This document shows, one piece after another, positions 25,998 through 34,663 of a stretch of 64,000 nucleotides of DNA. The stretch is taken from assembly GCF_023701745.1 (NCBI RefSeq), contig NZ_JAJOZB010000001.1, positions 7,983,001 through 8,047,000 of the forward strand, given 5' to 3'. The first letter of the stretch is position 1. Every line of letters starts with the position of its first letter. The stretch comes from Streptomyces sp. RKAG293 (GTDB lineage: Bacteria; Actinomycetota; Actinomycetes; Streptomycetales; Streptomycetaceae). The notes under the pieces were generated by a model. The model searched no databases. It was given only the letters and a program-made list of their open reading frames with translations, and was not told the DNA's origin. The position numbers and the translations under genes are program-made.

Positions 25998-26372
25998 CTA
26001 CTTGTCGATGCCGAACTTCACGGCGACGACCTTCGAACCGCCGTGGCCGCGCTGCCGGTTGCCCTGCGGGTCGTAGAACGACGCGCCGCCGAGCCCCTCC
26101 CAGCGCGTGTCGGAGACGAACTCGCCCTCGACGTTGATGTGCGCCTCGCCGACGAGCTTGCCCGCCTCGTCGGTCGCGAGGATGTGGAAGTTGTACTCGA
26201 AGGTGTCCTCACCGGTGACGGCCCAGTTGCCCAGGCCGATGTTCTTGGTGTTGGTCTGGGTCGAGGTGACACCGCCGTCGGCGGAGAAGGAGACCAGCCC
26301 GAAGGTGGGCTCGCCGTCGTTGTCGAGTTCGGTGGTCCAGGTGCCGACCAGTCGTCCGCTCGCTTCGCTCAT
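25998..26372 (-). CDS. small calycin-like protein, first gene of leftward operon
   Basis: A 124-residue cytosolic protein of alternating short strands (GRLVGTWTTELDNDG, TFGLVSFSADGGV, FEYNFHILATDEAGKLVGEA), the pattern of a small lipocalin-like or allene-oxide-cyclase-like barrel. There is no signal peptide and no cysteine. I cannot assign a family with certainty. As the leading gene before a BBE-type oxidase and two SDRs, it may bind or cyclise the pathway intermediate. It is divergent from the SDR-P450-ferredoxin operon. Confidence 0.6.
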   Translation of the reverse strand: MSEASGRLVGTWTTELDNDGEPTFGLVSFSADGGVTSTQTNTKNIGLGNWAVTGEDTFEYNFHILATDEAGKLVGEAHINVEGEFVSDTRWEGLGGASFYDPQGNRQRGHGGSKVVAVKFGIDK

Positions 26373-26537
26373 CGCAGCTCTCCTCCATCTGTCCGGGCGC
26401 CCGCTCAGGGCTCCGCTCCACCCCCGCGGGCGGTCGGACAGGACGCTGACAGGGCGGTCTTGAGGAGCGGTCGAACCGTCGTGCAGCCCGCCGGGCGCCG
26501 TCCCCCCGCCCGCAGTTGACCGTGATTCGAGGCGCAG

Positions 26538-26558
26538 GCCCGATGCTCGGGCTCGAGC
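26538..26558. promoter_or_regulatory. inverted repeats in the divergent promoter of the SDR/P450 cluster
   Basis: GCCCGA (26538-26543) and TCGGGC (26547-26552) are inverted around three bases, immediately followed by the palindrome GCTCGAGC (26551-26558). The site lies midway between the two divergent operons and could serve both. Confidence 0.35.
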
Positions 26559-26623
26559 GCCACTCGCGGGACGCGCTGCAGTACCACCGCCGTTGACCTG
26601 ACCACGAAAGCGGGTTGTCCCGG

Positions 26624-27397
26624 ATGAAGACGGATCTGCGCGACAAGGTAGTGCTGGTGACCGGGGCCTCCTCGGGGATCGGACGCGCGACGGCGCGGGC
26701 CTTCGGCGCGGAGGGCGCCCGGGTCGCGATCACCTACTACTCGAACCTGGCCGGCGCCGAGGAGACGGCGGCCCAGGTCACCGCCGAGGGCGGCACCCCG
26801 ATGATCGTCCGCTACGACCTCAACGAGGAGCGGGTGATCCGGGAGGCCGTCGACCACGTCGTGTCCGCCTGGGGCGGCATCGACGTGCTGGTGAACAACG
26901 CCGTCGTGTGGGGGGACGCCATTCCCCGCCCCGGCCGGCCGATGCCCGCTTTCGAGGACGTCCCGGTCAAGCAGTGGCAGGAAGTGCTGCGGACCTCCGT
27001 CGACGCCGTCTACCACACGCTGCAGGCCGCGCTTCCCGCGATGCGCGGCCGTGACTGGGGCCGGGTGGTGATGCTCGGCGCGGGGCTGGCCGACGCCGGC
27101 ATGGTCGGCGGCGGGGCCTACGGCGCGGCCAAGTCCGGTCTGTACGGGCTGCTCCGCAGCCTGGCCTGGGACCTGGGGCCGGAGAACATCCTGGTGAACA
27201 TGGTCGTCCCGGGCCAGACCCTCACCGAGAACGTCCTGCGCAACGCCCCCGCTCCGATGCTGGAGGCGAAGGCCAAGACCCTCGCCTCCCAGCACCTCTC
27301 CACGCCGGAGGACGTCGCCAACGCGATCGTGTTCCTCGGCTCGGCCGCCAACGGGAACATCAACGGCCAGGCCGTCAGGGTCACCGGCGGATCCTGA
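26624..27397 (+). CDS. SDR oxidoreductase, catalytic Ser replaced by Ala
   Basis: A 257-residue SDR. The cofactor motif TGASSGIGRA and the Tyr/Lys pair in AYGAAKSG are intact. The Ser position thirteen before the Tyr is Ala (VVMLGAGLADAG), and the usual NNAG motif reads NNAV. Both changes make a standard alcohol/ketone reaction uncertain. ATG 26624 is used; an in-frame TTG lies nine bases upstream. It is the first gene of the rightward operon with a P450 and a ferredoxin. Confidence 0.83.
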   Translation: MKTDLRDKVVLVTGASSGIGRATARAFGAEGARVAITYYSNLAGAEETAAQVTAEGGTPMIVRYDLNEERVIREAVDHVVSAWGGIDVLVNNAVVWGDAIPRPGRPMPAFEDVPVKQWQEVLRTSVDAVYHTLQAALPAMRGRDWGRVVMLGAGLADAGMVGGGAYGAAKSGLYGLLRSLAWDLGPENILVNMVVPGQTLTENVLRNAPAPMLEAKAKTLASQHLSTPEDVANAIVFLGSAANGNINGQAVRVTGGS

Positions 27398-27468
27398 GCC
27401 GCCTCGGGGCACCTGCCGCCTTTCAGTCCGCAATTCGGCCACCAGGCCCCACACACAGGAGGTAGACC

Positions 27469-28692
27469 ATGGCGGAAGCCGATACCCGGCAGATCGAGCC
27501 GGAGGCCCCCGCTTACCCGATGCAGCGCACCTGCCCCTACCAGCCGCCGGAGGGCTACGAGCAGTTGCGGGAGCAGGGGCCGCTGGCCCGCGTGACGCTG
27601 TTCGACGGGCGGACGGCCTGGGTCGTGGCGGGGAACACCGAGGGCCGGGCACTGCTGCCCGACCCCCGGCTGTCCGTCGATGTCCGCAATCCCGACTTCC
27701 CGCTCATGGCACCGCGCATCGAGGCGCAGCGCCAGCGGGCGACCCCGCTGATCGGCGTGGACGACCCGGAGCACGCCCGGCAGCGGCGGATGTCCATCCC
27801 GGGCTTCGGCATCCGGCGGATCAACGCGCTGCGGCCGGAGATCGAGAAGATCGCGGACACGCTCATCGACAACATGACGGCGAAAGGCTCGTCCGCGAAC
27901 CTGGTGACGGATTTCGCGCTGCCGCTGCCGTCGAAGGCGATCTGCCTGCTGCTGGGCATCCCGTACGAGGACCACGACTACTTCGCGGAACGCTCGCGGC
28001 ATGTGCTCTCCTCGTCGGGCGACGAGCAGGCCGCGCAGGCCCAGCAGGCCTTCGGGGACATCCTGAAGTACCTGTACGACCTGATCGGTGAGCGGGAGGC
28101 CGATCCGCGGGACGGGCTGCTGGACGAGCTGATCACCCAGCGGTTGCTCGAAGGCGCGGTGGACCGCAACGAGTTGGCGATGATCGCCACGGTGCTGCTG
28201 GTGTCGGGCCATGAGACGACCGCGAACATGATCGGCATCAGCGTGCTCACGCTGCTCGAACACCCCGAGCAGCTGGCCGCGTTGCGTGCCGACCCGGCGC
28301 TGATGCCGGGCGCGGTCGACGAGCTGTTCCGGTTCACGTCCATCGGCGACACCCTGCCGCGGGTGGCGACGGAGGACATCGAGGTGGGCGGGCAGCTCAT
28401 CAAGGCGGGCGACGGCGTCATCGTCTCCAACATGCTGATGAACCGCGACCCGTCGGCGTTCGAGAACGCCGACCAGCTGGACATCCGGCGGGCGGCCGGC
28501 CGGCATGTCGCGTTCGGCTTCGGCATCCACCAGTGCATCGGGCAGAACCTGGCGCGGGCCGAGATGGAGATCGCGCTGAACCGGCTGTTCTCCCGGCTGC
28601 CGAACCTGCGGCTGGCGATCCCCGCGAGCGAGGTGCAGGTCAAGCCCGCCTTCGTCCTGCAAGGGGTGGAAGATCTTCCGGTGACCTGGTGA
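27469..28692 (+). CDS. cytochrome P450 (CYP105-like)
   Basis: A 407-residue soluble bacterial P450. The I-helix oxygen-activation motif is VSGHETT (about residue 245), the ExxR Glu/Arg is in ELFRF, and the haem loop is FGFGIHQCIGQNLAR with the Cys ligand near residue 356. AGGAGG lies eight bases before the ATG. The overall pattern, and the 3Fe-4S ferredoxin gene 12 bp downstream, point to the CYP105 group, which hydroxylates varied substrates. It lies 71 bp after the SDR gene, in one operon. Confidence 0.92.
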   Translation: MAEADTRQIEPEAPAYPMQRTCPYQPPEGYEQLREQGPLARVTLFDGRTAWVVAGNTEGRALLPDPRLSVDVRNPDFPLMAPRIEAQRQRATPLIGVDDPEHARQRRMSIPGFGIRRINALRPEIEKIADTLIDNMTAKGSSANLVTDFALPLPSKAICLLLGIPYEDHDYFAERSRHVLSSSGDEQAAQAQQAFGDILKYLYDLIGEREADPRDGLLDELITQRLLEGAVDRNELAMIATVLLVSGHETTANMIGISVLTLLEHPEQLAALRADPALMPGAVDELFRFTSIGDTLPRVATEDIEVGGQLIKAGDGVIVSNMLMNRDPSAFENADQLDIRRAAGRHVAFGFGIHQCIGQNLARAEMEIALNRLFSRLPNLRLAIPASEVQVKPAFVLQGVEDLPVTW

Positions 28693-28704
28693 GGGAGGCC
28701 TGCC

Positions 28705-28899
28705 ATGCGTGTCAGCGTCGACAGTGAGCGGTGTGTGGGGGCCGCGTTGTGCACCATGACCGCCCCCGGCGTCTTCGAGCAGGACGACGAGGGGGTCAGC
28801 GGAGTCATCCCGGGCAGCGAGGACGGGGCCGGGGACCCGAAGGTGCACGAGGCGGTACGGGTCTGCCCGGTGCAGGCCATCTCCGTCGCCGTGGAGTGA
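28705..28899 (+). CDS. 3Fe-4S ferredoxin
   Basis: A 64-residue acidic ferredoxin with three cluster cysteines (Cys10 and Cys16 in RCVGAALC, and the Cys of VCPVQAI) and a non-Cys residue at the fourth position, the pattern of [3Fe-4S] ferredoxins that serve actinobacterial P450s. It follows the P450 by 12 bp and most likely feeds it electrons; the reductase is not in the window. GGGAGG precedes the ATG. Confidence 0.92.
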   Translation: MRVSVDSERCVGAALCTMTAPGVFEQDDEGVSGVIPGSEDGAGDPKVHEAVRVCPVQAISVAVE

Positions 28900-28925
28900 C
28901 CGCGGCCGGCGGGACGCAGTGAACG

Positions 28926-28953
28926 AGTGGGGTCCGGAGGTCCGGGCCCCACT
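28926..28953 (+). terminator. hairpin terminator after ferredoxin gene
   Basis: AGTGGGG (28926-28932) pairs with CCCCACT (28947-28953) and ends the SDR-P450-ferredoxin operon. Confidence 0.6.
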
Positions 28954-29009
28954 TCGCGTTCGAGTGGGACTCGATTAAAACGATGGCAGTGCCTGGGTAA
29001 ATAATTGGT

Positions 29010-29972
29010 ATGGAAATCCGCAGCCTGGACGGGGACGACCCGGCCACCATCGCCGCTCTCCTCCCCGGTTTCCGGGAGACGATGAGCCTCGAACTTCCTG
29101 AAGACCCGCCGGTCACCGAGGCGTTGCTGGCCCGGCTTCTGCAGCGCAGACACGGCACCGACCGACTGGTGCTGGCCGTCTTCGACGGCGGGACGGCCGC
29201 CGGCTCCCTCAAACTCGGCCTGGATCTGGCGGAGTCCGCCGACGCCGGCCACGGATCCCTGTGGGTCTTCCCGGGATTCCGGCGCCGCGGCGCCGGCCGG
29301 CTGCTCATCGAGGCCGCCCGGAGCGAACTCGCCGACCGAGGCCGCTCCCGGCTGCTGCTGGACGCCCCGCACACCGACGCGTCGGAGAGCTTCGCCGGCG
29401 CGGTCGGTGCCCGGCGCACCGTCACCAATCTGCGCAACCGGCTGCGGCTCGACGACGCGGTCCGGGCGCGGCTGGACGGATACGCCGACGGGAAGGTGCC
29501 CGGCTACCACCTCGCGTACTGGCTCGGCGGCTGCCCCGACAACCTCGTGGACTCCTACGCGCGGGCCTGGGGCGAACTCGACGTTCAGGTCAACGGGCAG
29601 GCCAGGATCACGGCGCCGACCGCGGCCGATGTGCGCGCCCGCGAGGAGGAGGCGGTCCGCACCGGCCACCGCCAGTACACCGCGGCGGCCGTCGAGAACG
29701 GCACCGGAGCGGTCGTCGGCTACAGCACCCTCTACGTCCGCGACAGTCCGATGGCCGACGCCGGTGAGGTGCTGGTCCTGCCGGACCACCGCCGCCGCGG
29801 CATCGGCACGCTGACCAAGGCCTTCGCGACCGCCTGGGCGGCACGCGAGAACCAGCGGCTCTTCCTGGTCCAGGCATGGAACGAGAGGGAGAACGCGGCG
29901 ATCGTCGCGCTCAACGGGAAGCTCGGCTTCGCGGCCGACTCGTCCTGGTCCACCTACGAGCTGAAGACCTGA
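29010..29972 (+). CDS. tandem GNAT acetyltransferase
   Basis: A 320-residue protein made of two GNAT folds (about 1-150 and 165-320). Both carry the acetyl-CoA loop: VFPGFRRRGAGRLLIEAA (about 88-105) and VLPDHRRRGIGTLTKAFA (about 252-270). The double layout resembles mycothiol synthase and related tandem acetyltransferases, but mshD identity is not supported. It follows an AT-rich leader with no clear ribosome site. It lies inside the tailoring cluster and could acylate the product or give self-resistance. Confidence 0.8.
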   Translation: MEIRSLDGDDPATIAALLPGFRETMSLELPEDPPVTEALLARLLQRRHGTDRLVLAVFDGGTAAGSLKLGLDLAESADAGHGSLWVFPGFRRRGAGRLLIEAARSELADRGRSRLLLDAPHTDASESFAGAVGARRTVTNLRNRLRLDDAVRARLDGYADGKVPGYHLAYWLGGCPDNLVDSYARAWGELDVQVNGQARITAPTAADVRAREEEAVRTGHRQYTAAAVENGTGAVVGYSTLYVRDSPMADAGEVLVLPDHRRRGIGTLTKAFATAWAARENQRLFLVQAWNERENAAIVALNGKLGFAADSSWSTYELKT

Positions 29973-30017
29973 GCACCACCACTGGGTTCAACCGGTCACG
30001 GGGGAGACAGGGAAGCC

Positions 30018-30890
30018 ATGACAGTCGGATACATAGTCGGCTCGACGCCGGCAAGGGTGGGGAACGCCGAGGTGGTCCGGGAACTCTTCGAGGAGATCCT
30101 GGCCGGGCACCGGTTCGACGAGGCCGCGGAGCGGATCCGTCCCGGCTACGTCGAGCACGATCCGCTGATCGGGGCACTGCCCGGAGGCCTGGCCGGCTTC
30201 TGGCGGGTGATCGCGGCGGAGTTCGACGACCTGGAGGTGGCGGTCGAGAACCTGGTGCCGGACAACGACCGGGTCATGCTCTTCGTGACCTGGCGGGGCC
30301 GCACCCGGACCGGGGCCACGGGGACCCTGCACACCGCGGAACTCTTCCGCCTCGACGGCGGAAAGGTGGCGGAGCACTGGGCCGTGGTGGACCAGTCGGT
30401 GCTGGTGCCGCTGGGGATCGGGCCCGGGGAGGGCGGCCAGCCGGCCGGCCCCGGCCTGGTGGGGCCGCACAGCGATCTGGAGGTGGCCAACGCGGAGCTG
30501 GTGCTGGGCGCGTACCGCGTCGTGTTCAGTGAGCACCGGCTGGACCTCGCCGAGACCTACTACCACCAGAACTACGCGCACCACAATCTCAAGACGGACC
30601 AGGTCCCGGCCGGACTCGACGCCTTCAAGGCGTACTTCGCGGACAACATCGCCGCGTTCCCGGACCTGACGACCACGGTCGAGCACATCGTGGCCGACGG
30701 CGACCGGGTGATGGTCTTCGTGGTGTGGCGCGGAACGCTGACCGGCGCCTGGAGCGGCGGCGGCCCCTCGGACCGGGAACTGGTCATGCGCACCTGCGAC
30801 CAGTTCCGTATCGCGGGCGGCAAGGTGGCGGAGCACTGGGAGGTCGTCGACTATCTGGCGCTGGAACAGGCCGGGCTGCCGACCCCGTGA
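30018..30890 (+). CDS. tandem SnoaL-like (NTF2-fold) protein
   Basis: A 290-residue protein formed by two SnoaL-like halves (about 15-140 and 155-285). Each half has the family's aromatic/Asp-rich core (FWRVIAAEFDDLEVAVENLV and FPDLTTTVEHIVADGDRVMVF) and the terminal GGKVAEHW motif. SnoaL relatives include polyketide cyclases, hydroxylases and hydrolases. A fused pair is unusual and would act as an internal pseudo-dimer. It lies 45 bp after the GNAT gene and is probably co-transcribed. Confidence 0.8.
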   Translation: MTVGYIVGSTPARVGNAEVVRELFEEILAGHRFDEAAERIRPGYVEHDPLIGALPGGLAGFWRVIAAEFDDLEVAVENLVPDNDRVMLFVTWRGRTRTGATGTLHTAELFRLDGGKVAEHWAVVDQSVLVPLGIGPGEGGQPAGPGLVGPHSDLEVANAELVLGAYRVVFSEHRLDLAETYYHQNYAHHNLKTDQVPAGLDAFKAYFADNIAAFPDLTTTVEHIVADGDRVMVFVVWRGTLTGAWSGGGPSDRELVMRTCDQFRIAGGKVAEHWEVVDYLALEQAGLPTP

Positions 30891-30898
30891 CAGGGCGC

Positions 30899-30920
30899 GC
30901 CCGCCGGCTGTCCGGCGGGC
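30899..30920. terminator. hairpin terminator between convergent genes
   Basis: GCCCGCCGG (30899-30907) and CCGGCGGGC (30912-30920) form a nine-base stem with a CTGT loop, between the tandem SnoaL gene and the MarR gene. Confidence 0.65.
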
Positions 30921-30922
30921 CG

Positions 30923-31408
30923 TTACCGGGTGGGCGGGCGCAGATCGGCGACGGCGTCCACGTACTTGATCAGCAGGCGGGCGAAGTCCAGCCGCTCGTG
31001 CTCGCTCCACTCGCGGGTGATGTGTTCGAACGCCTCACGCTGGTGCCGGCGGAACCGCGCGAGCATCTCGATGCCCTCGGGGGTGAGCTGCAGGATCGTG
31101 CGCCGGCCGTCGAGCTGCGAGGCGGCACGGATCAGATACCCCGTCGCGATGCAGTCGGACACCATCCGGCTCGCGACCGACGGGTCCACCGCGAGGCGTT
31201 CGGCGACCACCCCGACGGTGGTCTCCTGGCCGGGGACGTCGGCCGGGTCCTCGACGATGGCGAGCACCAGGGTCCTGGTCATGTCCTTGCGGGAGACCGG
31301 GTTCTCGACATCCAGCAGCGCGGTGCGCCGCAACCGGGAGAAGGCCGGACCCACGGCGTCCAGCAGCGCTCCGGCCTGCGCCTTCTTGGTTCCGCTCTCG
31401 GAGGTCAT
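30923..31408 (-). CDS. MarR-family regulator
   Basis: A 161-residue winged-helix regulator. HTH about residues 65-90 (VVAERLAVDPSVASRMVSDC), wing with DGRRTILQLTPEG (about 102-114), and dimerising helices at both ends. MarR proteins are usually repressors released by small aromatic ligands and often guard oxidoreductase and efflux genes. It is divergent from a quinone oxidoreductase and an MFS exporter, so control of those is likely. Palindromes in the shared 341-bp gap could be its operators. Confidence 0.88.
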   Translation of the reverse strand: MTSESGTKKAQAGALLDAVGPAFSRLRRTALLDVENPVSRKDMTRTLVLAIVEDPADVPGQETTVGVVAERLAVDPSVASRMVSDCIATGYLIRAASQLDGRRTILQLTPEGIEMLARFRRHQREAFEHITREWSEHERLDFARLLIKYVDAVADLRPPTR

Positions 31409-31443
31409 CCCTCCATGCTAGGCGCTGGTGAAGGTTGCGGACA

Positions 31444-31469
31444 GCACGTGCCTGCGCGAAAACACGTGT
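31444..31469. promoter_or_regulatory. two CACGTG palindromes upstream of marR
   Basis: GCACGTGC (31444-31451) and ACACGTGT (31462-31469) are perfect palindromes with cores exactly 18 bp apart, 36-61 bp before the MarR start. A third CACGTG lies at 31560-31565. These are candidate autoregulatory sites. Confidence 0.45.
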
Positions 31470-31651
31470 GTGCCGTCACGTATGCCGGGAGCGTTCCTGC
31501 GCCGTTCCGGTCCAGGCCCGGTCCAGGTGAATTCAAGGCCCGGATGGGACCGTTGGGTGCACGTGACCCGTGCGCCGCGACGGCGTGGAACGGCTCCGGG
31601 ACCAGGGCGCCGTACGACTCCGCGCAGCCGCGGATATCTTGTGGACACGCA

Positions 31652-31673
31652 TACATGTGCGTGAGAGCATGTA
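31652..31673. promoter_or_regulatory. TACATG-N10-CATGTA inverted repeat upstream of quinone oxidoreductase
   Basis: TACATG (31652-31657) and CATGTA (31668-31673) form a perfect spaced inverted repeat 77-98 bp before the oxidoreductase ATG, in an AT-richer patch. It is a candidate MarR operator. Confidence 0.45.
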
Positions 31674-31749
31674 ATTGCAGTCGCTTTCCTGGGCGGAGTC
31701 GCCGGCAGACGCCCGTGACTCGTCAAGACTTCCTAGTTGGGAGAACACC

Positions 31750-32727
31750 ATGCGAATCGTCCGCCACTACGAACACGGAGCCCCCAAGGTTCTGCGTGTC
31801 GAAGAGGCCGATAAGCCGCAGCCCGGCCCGGGAGAGGTGCTCATCCGCGCCGAGGCCATCGGCGTCACCTTCGCCGAGGTCCAGCGCCGGCAGGGCGTCC
31901 CGATCGGCGGCCACGCCGAACTGCCCGGTGCACCCGGCGGCGACGTCGCCGGCACCGTCGAGGCGCTCGGCGAGGGCGTCACGAACGTGAAGATCGGCGA
32001 CCGGGTGGTCGGCGACGTCGACACCGGTGCCTACGCCGACTTCTGCACCACCCGGGCCGACTGGCTCATCAAGATCCCGGACAGCCTGGACGCCGCCGAG
32101 GCGACCGCCCTGCCGAGCCCCGCCCAGACCGCGTACCACGCGCTCAAGGAGGCCGGCCAGCTCAAGCCCGGTGAGACCGTCCTGATCGACGCCGCCGCCG
32201 GCGGCGTCGGCCATCTCGCGGTGCAGATCGCCAAGGCGATGGGCGCCGGCAAGGTGATCGCCACCGCCAGCAGCCAGGCCAAGCTGGACTTCGTCCGCGG
32301 TCTGGGCGCCGACGTCACGATCAACTACACGGACGACGACTGGGAGGAGCAGGTCAAGGCCGCCACCGACGGTAAGGGCGCCGACGTCGTCATGGAGACG
32401 GTCGGCGGCGACATCCTCCTCAAGAGCGTCCGGCTGACCGCCACCTTCGGCCGGCTGGTCTTCTACGGATCGGCCGCGGGCAACGTCCCGGAGATCAACG
32501 TCCTGGCGCTGAGCCGGATGAAGACCATCGCGGGCTTCGCCCTGTACGCGCTGCTCTACTACAAGCCCGAGGTCATCGCCGCGGGCCAGCGCGACCTGCT
32601 CGACATGATCAGCACCGGCAAGGTCAAGCCCGTCATCCACGAGCGGCTCCCTCTGGAGGACGCCGTTCGCGCGCACGAGCTCATGGAGGCCCGCTCCCAG
32701 TTGGGCAAGGTCGTCCTCATCCCGTAA
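31750..32727 (+). CDS. zinc-independent quinone oxidoreductase (MDR family)
   Basis: A 325-residue NADPH-dependent quinone/enone reductase of the medium-chain family. A GroES-like N-terminal half is followed by a Rossmann half with AAAGGVGHLAVQIAKAMGA (about 150-168). Zinc-ligand cysteines and histidines of alcohol dehydrogenases are missing, which places it with QOR-type enzymes. GGGAG precedes the ATG at 31750. It is divergent from marR and followed by an MFS exporter. It could reduce a pathway enone or quinone, or protect against it. Confidence 0.88.
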   Translation: MRIVRHYEHGAPKVLRVEEADKPQPGPGEVLIRAEAIGVTFAEVQRRQGVPIGGHAELPGAPGGDVAGTVEALGEGVTNVKIGDRVVGDVDTGAYADFCTTRADWLIKIPDSLDAAEATALPSPAQTAYHALKEAGQLKPGETVLIDAAAGGVGHLAVQIAKAMGAGKVIATASSQAKLDFVRGLGADVTINYTDDDWEEQVKAATDGKGADVVMETVGGDILLKSVRLTATFGRLVFYGSAAGNVPEINVLALSRMKTIAGFALYALLYYKPEVIAAGQRDLLDMISTGKVKPVIHERLPLEDAVRAHELMEARSQLGKVVLIP

Positions 32728-32883
32728 CCCTCGTCCCGCGACACTCTTGAAGCTCCCCGACCGGTGCCCCGCGGCAGCTCACGGCCGCCGCGGCGGGCAC
32801 CGGGCCGGGAGTCCGGCGGCCGGCCCGACCTCCCCCGTGGAAGGGCCGGCCACCGGGGCCACGCCCCAGGAAAGGGCACACCC

Positions 32884-34455
32884 GTGAACGACACCGAGAA
32901 CGAGTCCGGCCCCCCGCCGGCCGGTACCCCCGGTCCGCCACCCCGCACCGGTCTCATCATGTTCGGCTGCCTGACCGCGGTCTTCCTGGCCCTGCTGGAC
33001 GCCCAGATCATGGCCACGGCGCTGCCCCGCGTCGTCGGGGACCTCGGCGGTCTCAACGTCTTCGCCTGGGTGGCGACGGCGTACATCATCGCCAGCAGCG
33101 TCACGACCCCGCTCTACGGCAAACTCGGCGACCTGTTCGGCCGCAAAGGCGTGTTCCTCGTCGCGATCGGCATCTTCCTCGTGGGCTCCGCGGCCTGCGG
33201 CTGGGCCCAGTCGATCGAGCAACTGCTCGCCTTCCGGGTGGTGCAGGGCATCGGCGCCGGCGGTCTGTTCGTCTCCGTGCTCTCCGTCATCGGTGAGCTC
33301 TTCAGCCCGCGCGAAGGAGCCCGCTACTACGGCTACTTCTCCATCGCGTTCGCCGGCGCCGCGCTCGCCGGCCCGCCCATCGGCGGTGTGCTGACCGACG
33401 CGCTCGGCTGGCGCTGGGTCTTCTACATCAACCTGCCGGTCGGCGCCCTCGCCTTCGCCCTGGTGGCCGTCTTCCTCCGGCTGCCCGTCCGGCCGCGCCG
33501 CCCGCAGATCGACTACACCGGCTTCCTGCTGCTCAGCGCCGCCATCGTCGCCCTCACCCTGCTCACCAGCTGGGCCGGCGTGCGCTACGCCTGGGCCTCG
33601 ACGACGATCCTCGGTCTGGCCGTGGTGATCGTGGTCGCGGTGGCGCTCTTCGTCCTCGTCGAGAAACGCGCGCCGGAACCCGTCATCCCGCTCCATCTGT
33701 TCCGGGACTCGACGTTCAGCATCTCCGCGGTCGTCAGCGTCGTCGCGGGCTTCGTCTTCGTCGGCTCGGTGAACTTCCTCGCGCTCTTCCTGCAAGTGGT
33801 CACCGGCGCCAGCGCGACCATGTCCGGGGTGATCCTGCTGCCCATGATGCTGGGACTGGTCGCCTCCTCGATGATCAGCGCGCGGATCATCCACCGCACC
33901 GGCAACTACAAGTGGTACCCGGCGGCGAGCATGGCCATCGGCATCGTCTCCGCCCTGCTGCTCGCCACCATGGACGCGGACACCTCGCGCGTCATGGCCA
34001 CCGGCTACATGCTGCTGCTCGGCATCGCCGCGGGCCTCAACATGTCGGTGCTCACCATGGCCGCGCAGAACACCGCCCCCCGCGACGACATCGGAGCGGT
34101 CTCGGCGACCGTCTCGTTCAGTCGGATGCTCGGCGCCTCGCTCGGCATCTCCGTCTTCGCGGCGATCTTCTACAACCGCCTCACCGACGAACTCACCCAA
34201 CGCGTCCCGGCCGGCGCGCTCGGCGGCACCGACAACAACTCGCTGTCGGACGCGGACGTCCTCAAGAAGCTCGGCGCCCCGGTACGGCGGGCCGTGGAAC
34301 AGGCGTACGCCGCCTCCCTCACCCCGGTCTTCGTCACCGCGGCCGCGGTGCTTGCGCTGGGACTGGTGCTCTCCGTGCTCCTCAAGAACATCCCCCTGCG
34401 CACCTGGAACAACGAAGCGCCCGCCGAACAGAAGGAAGGCGCCGACCACCACTGA
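32884..34455 (+). CDS. MFS drug exporter, 14-TM (DHA2) type
   Basis: A 523-residue permease with about fourteen membrane segments. The DHA2 motif A is present between TM2 and TM3 (YGKLGDLFGRKG) and motif C-like GPPIGGVLTD near TM5. The N-terminal 28 residues are Pro-rich and cytoplasmic. The GTG start at 32884 follows AGGAAAGGG. It probably exports the cluster's product or a toxic intermediate and may be under the MarR regulator, with the quinone oxidoreductase 156 bp upstream. Confidence 0.92.
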   Translation: MNDTENESGPPPAGTPGPPPRTGLIMFGCLTAVFLALLDAQIMATALPRVVGDLGGLNVFAWVATAYIIASSVTTPLYGKLGDLFGRKGVFLVAIGIFLVGSAACGWAQSIEQLLAFRVVQGIGAGGLFVSVLSVIGELFSPREGARYYGYFSIAFAGAALAGPPIGGVLTDALGWRWVFYINLPVGALAFALVAVFLRLPVRPRRPQIDYTGFLLLSAAIVALTLLTSWAGVRYAWASTTILGLAVVIVVAVALFVLVEKRAPEPVIPLHLFRDSTFSISAVVSVVAGFVFVGSVNFLALFLQVVTGASATMSGVILLPMMLGLVASSMISARIIHRTGNYKWYPAASMAIGIVSALLLATMDADTSRVMATGYMLLLGIAAGLNMSVLTMAAQNTAPRDDIGAVSATVSFSRMLGASLGISVFAAIFYNRLTDELTQRVPAGALGGTDNNSLSDADVLKKLGAPVRRAVEQAYAASLTPVFVTAAAVLALGLVLSVLLKNIPLRTWNNEAPAEQKEGADHH

Positions 34456-34474
34456 ACCACCGTTCCCCACCTAC

Positions 34475-34516
34475 CGAGTGCCCTGCCACCCGCGGCCACG
34501 GGAGGCAGGGCACTCG
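34475..34516 (+). terminator. hairpin terminator after MFS gene
   Basis: CGAGTGCCCTGCC (34475-34487) pairs perfectly with GGCAGGGCACTCG (34504-34516). Confidence 0.75.
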
Positions 34517-34663
34517 CGCGCCGCCGGAGGCACGGCCGCGCTACAGCCCGGCGCGAGCGGCGCTCGAAACCGACCCCTGATGGTGGAGCCAGGCCGATGA
34601 GCCCATGCCGGGCCGCTACGCCCACGCCAGGAACGCCGAAGAGCCGAAGAGGGGAACCGCGTC

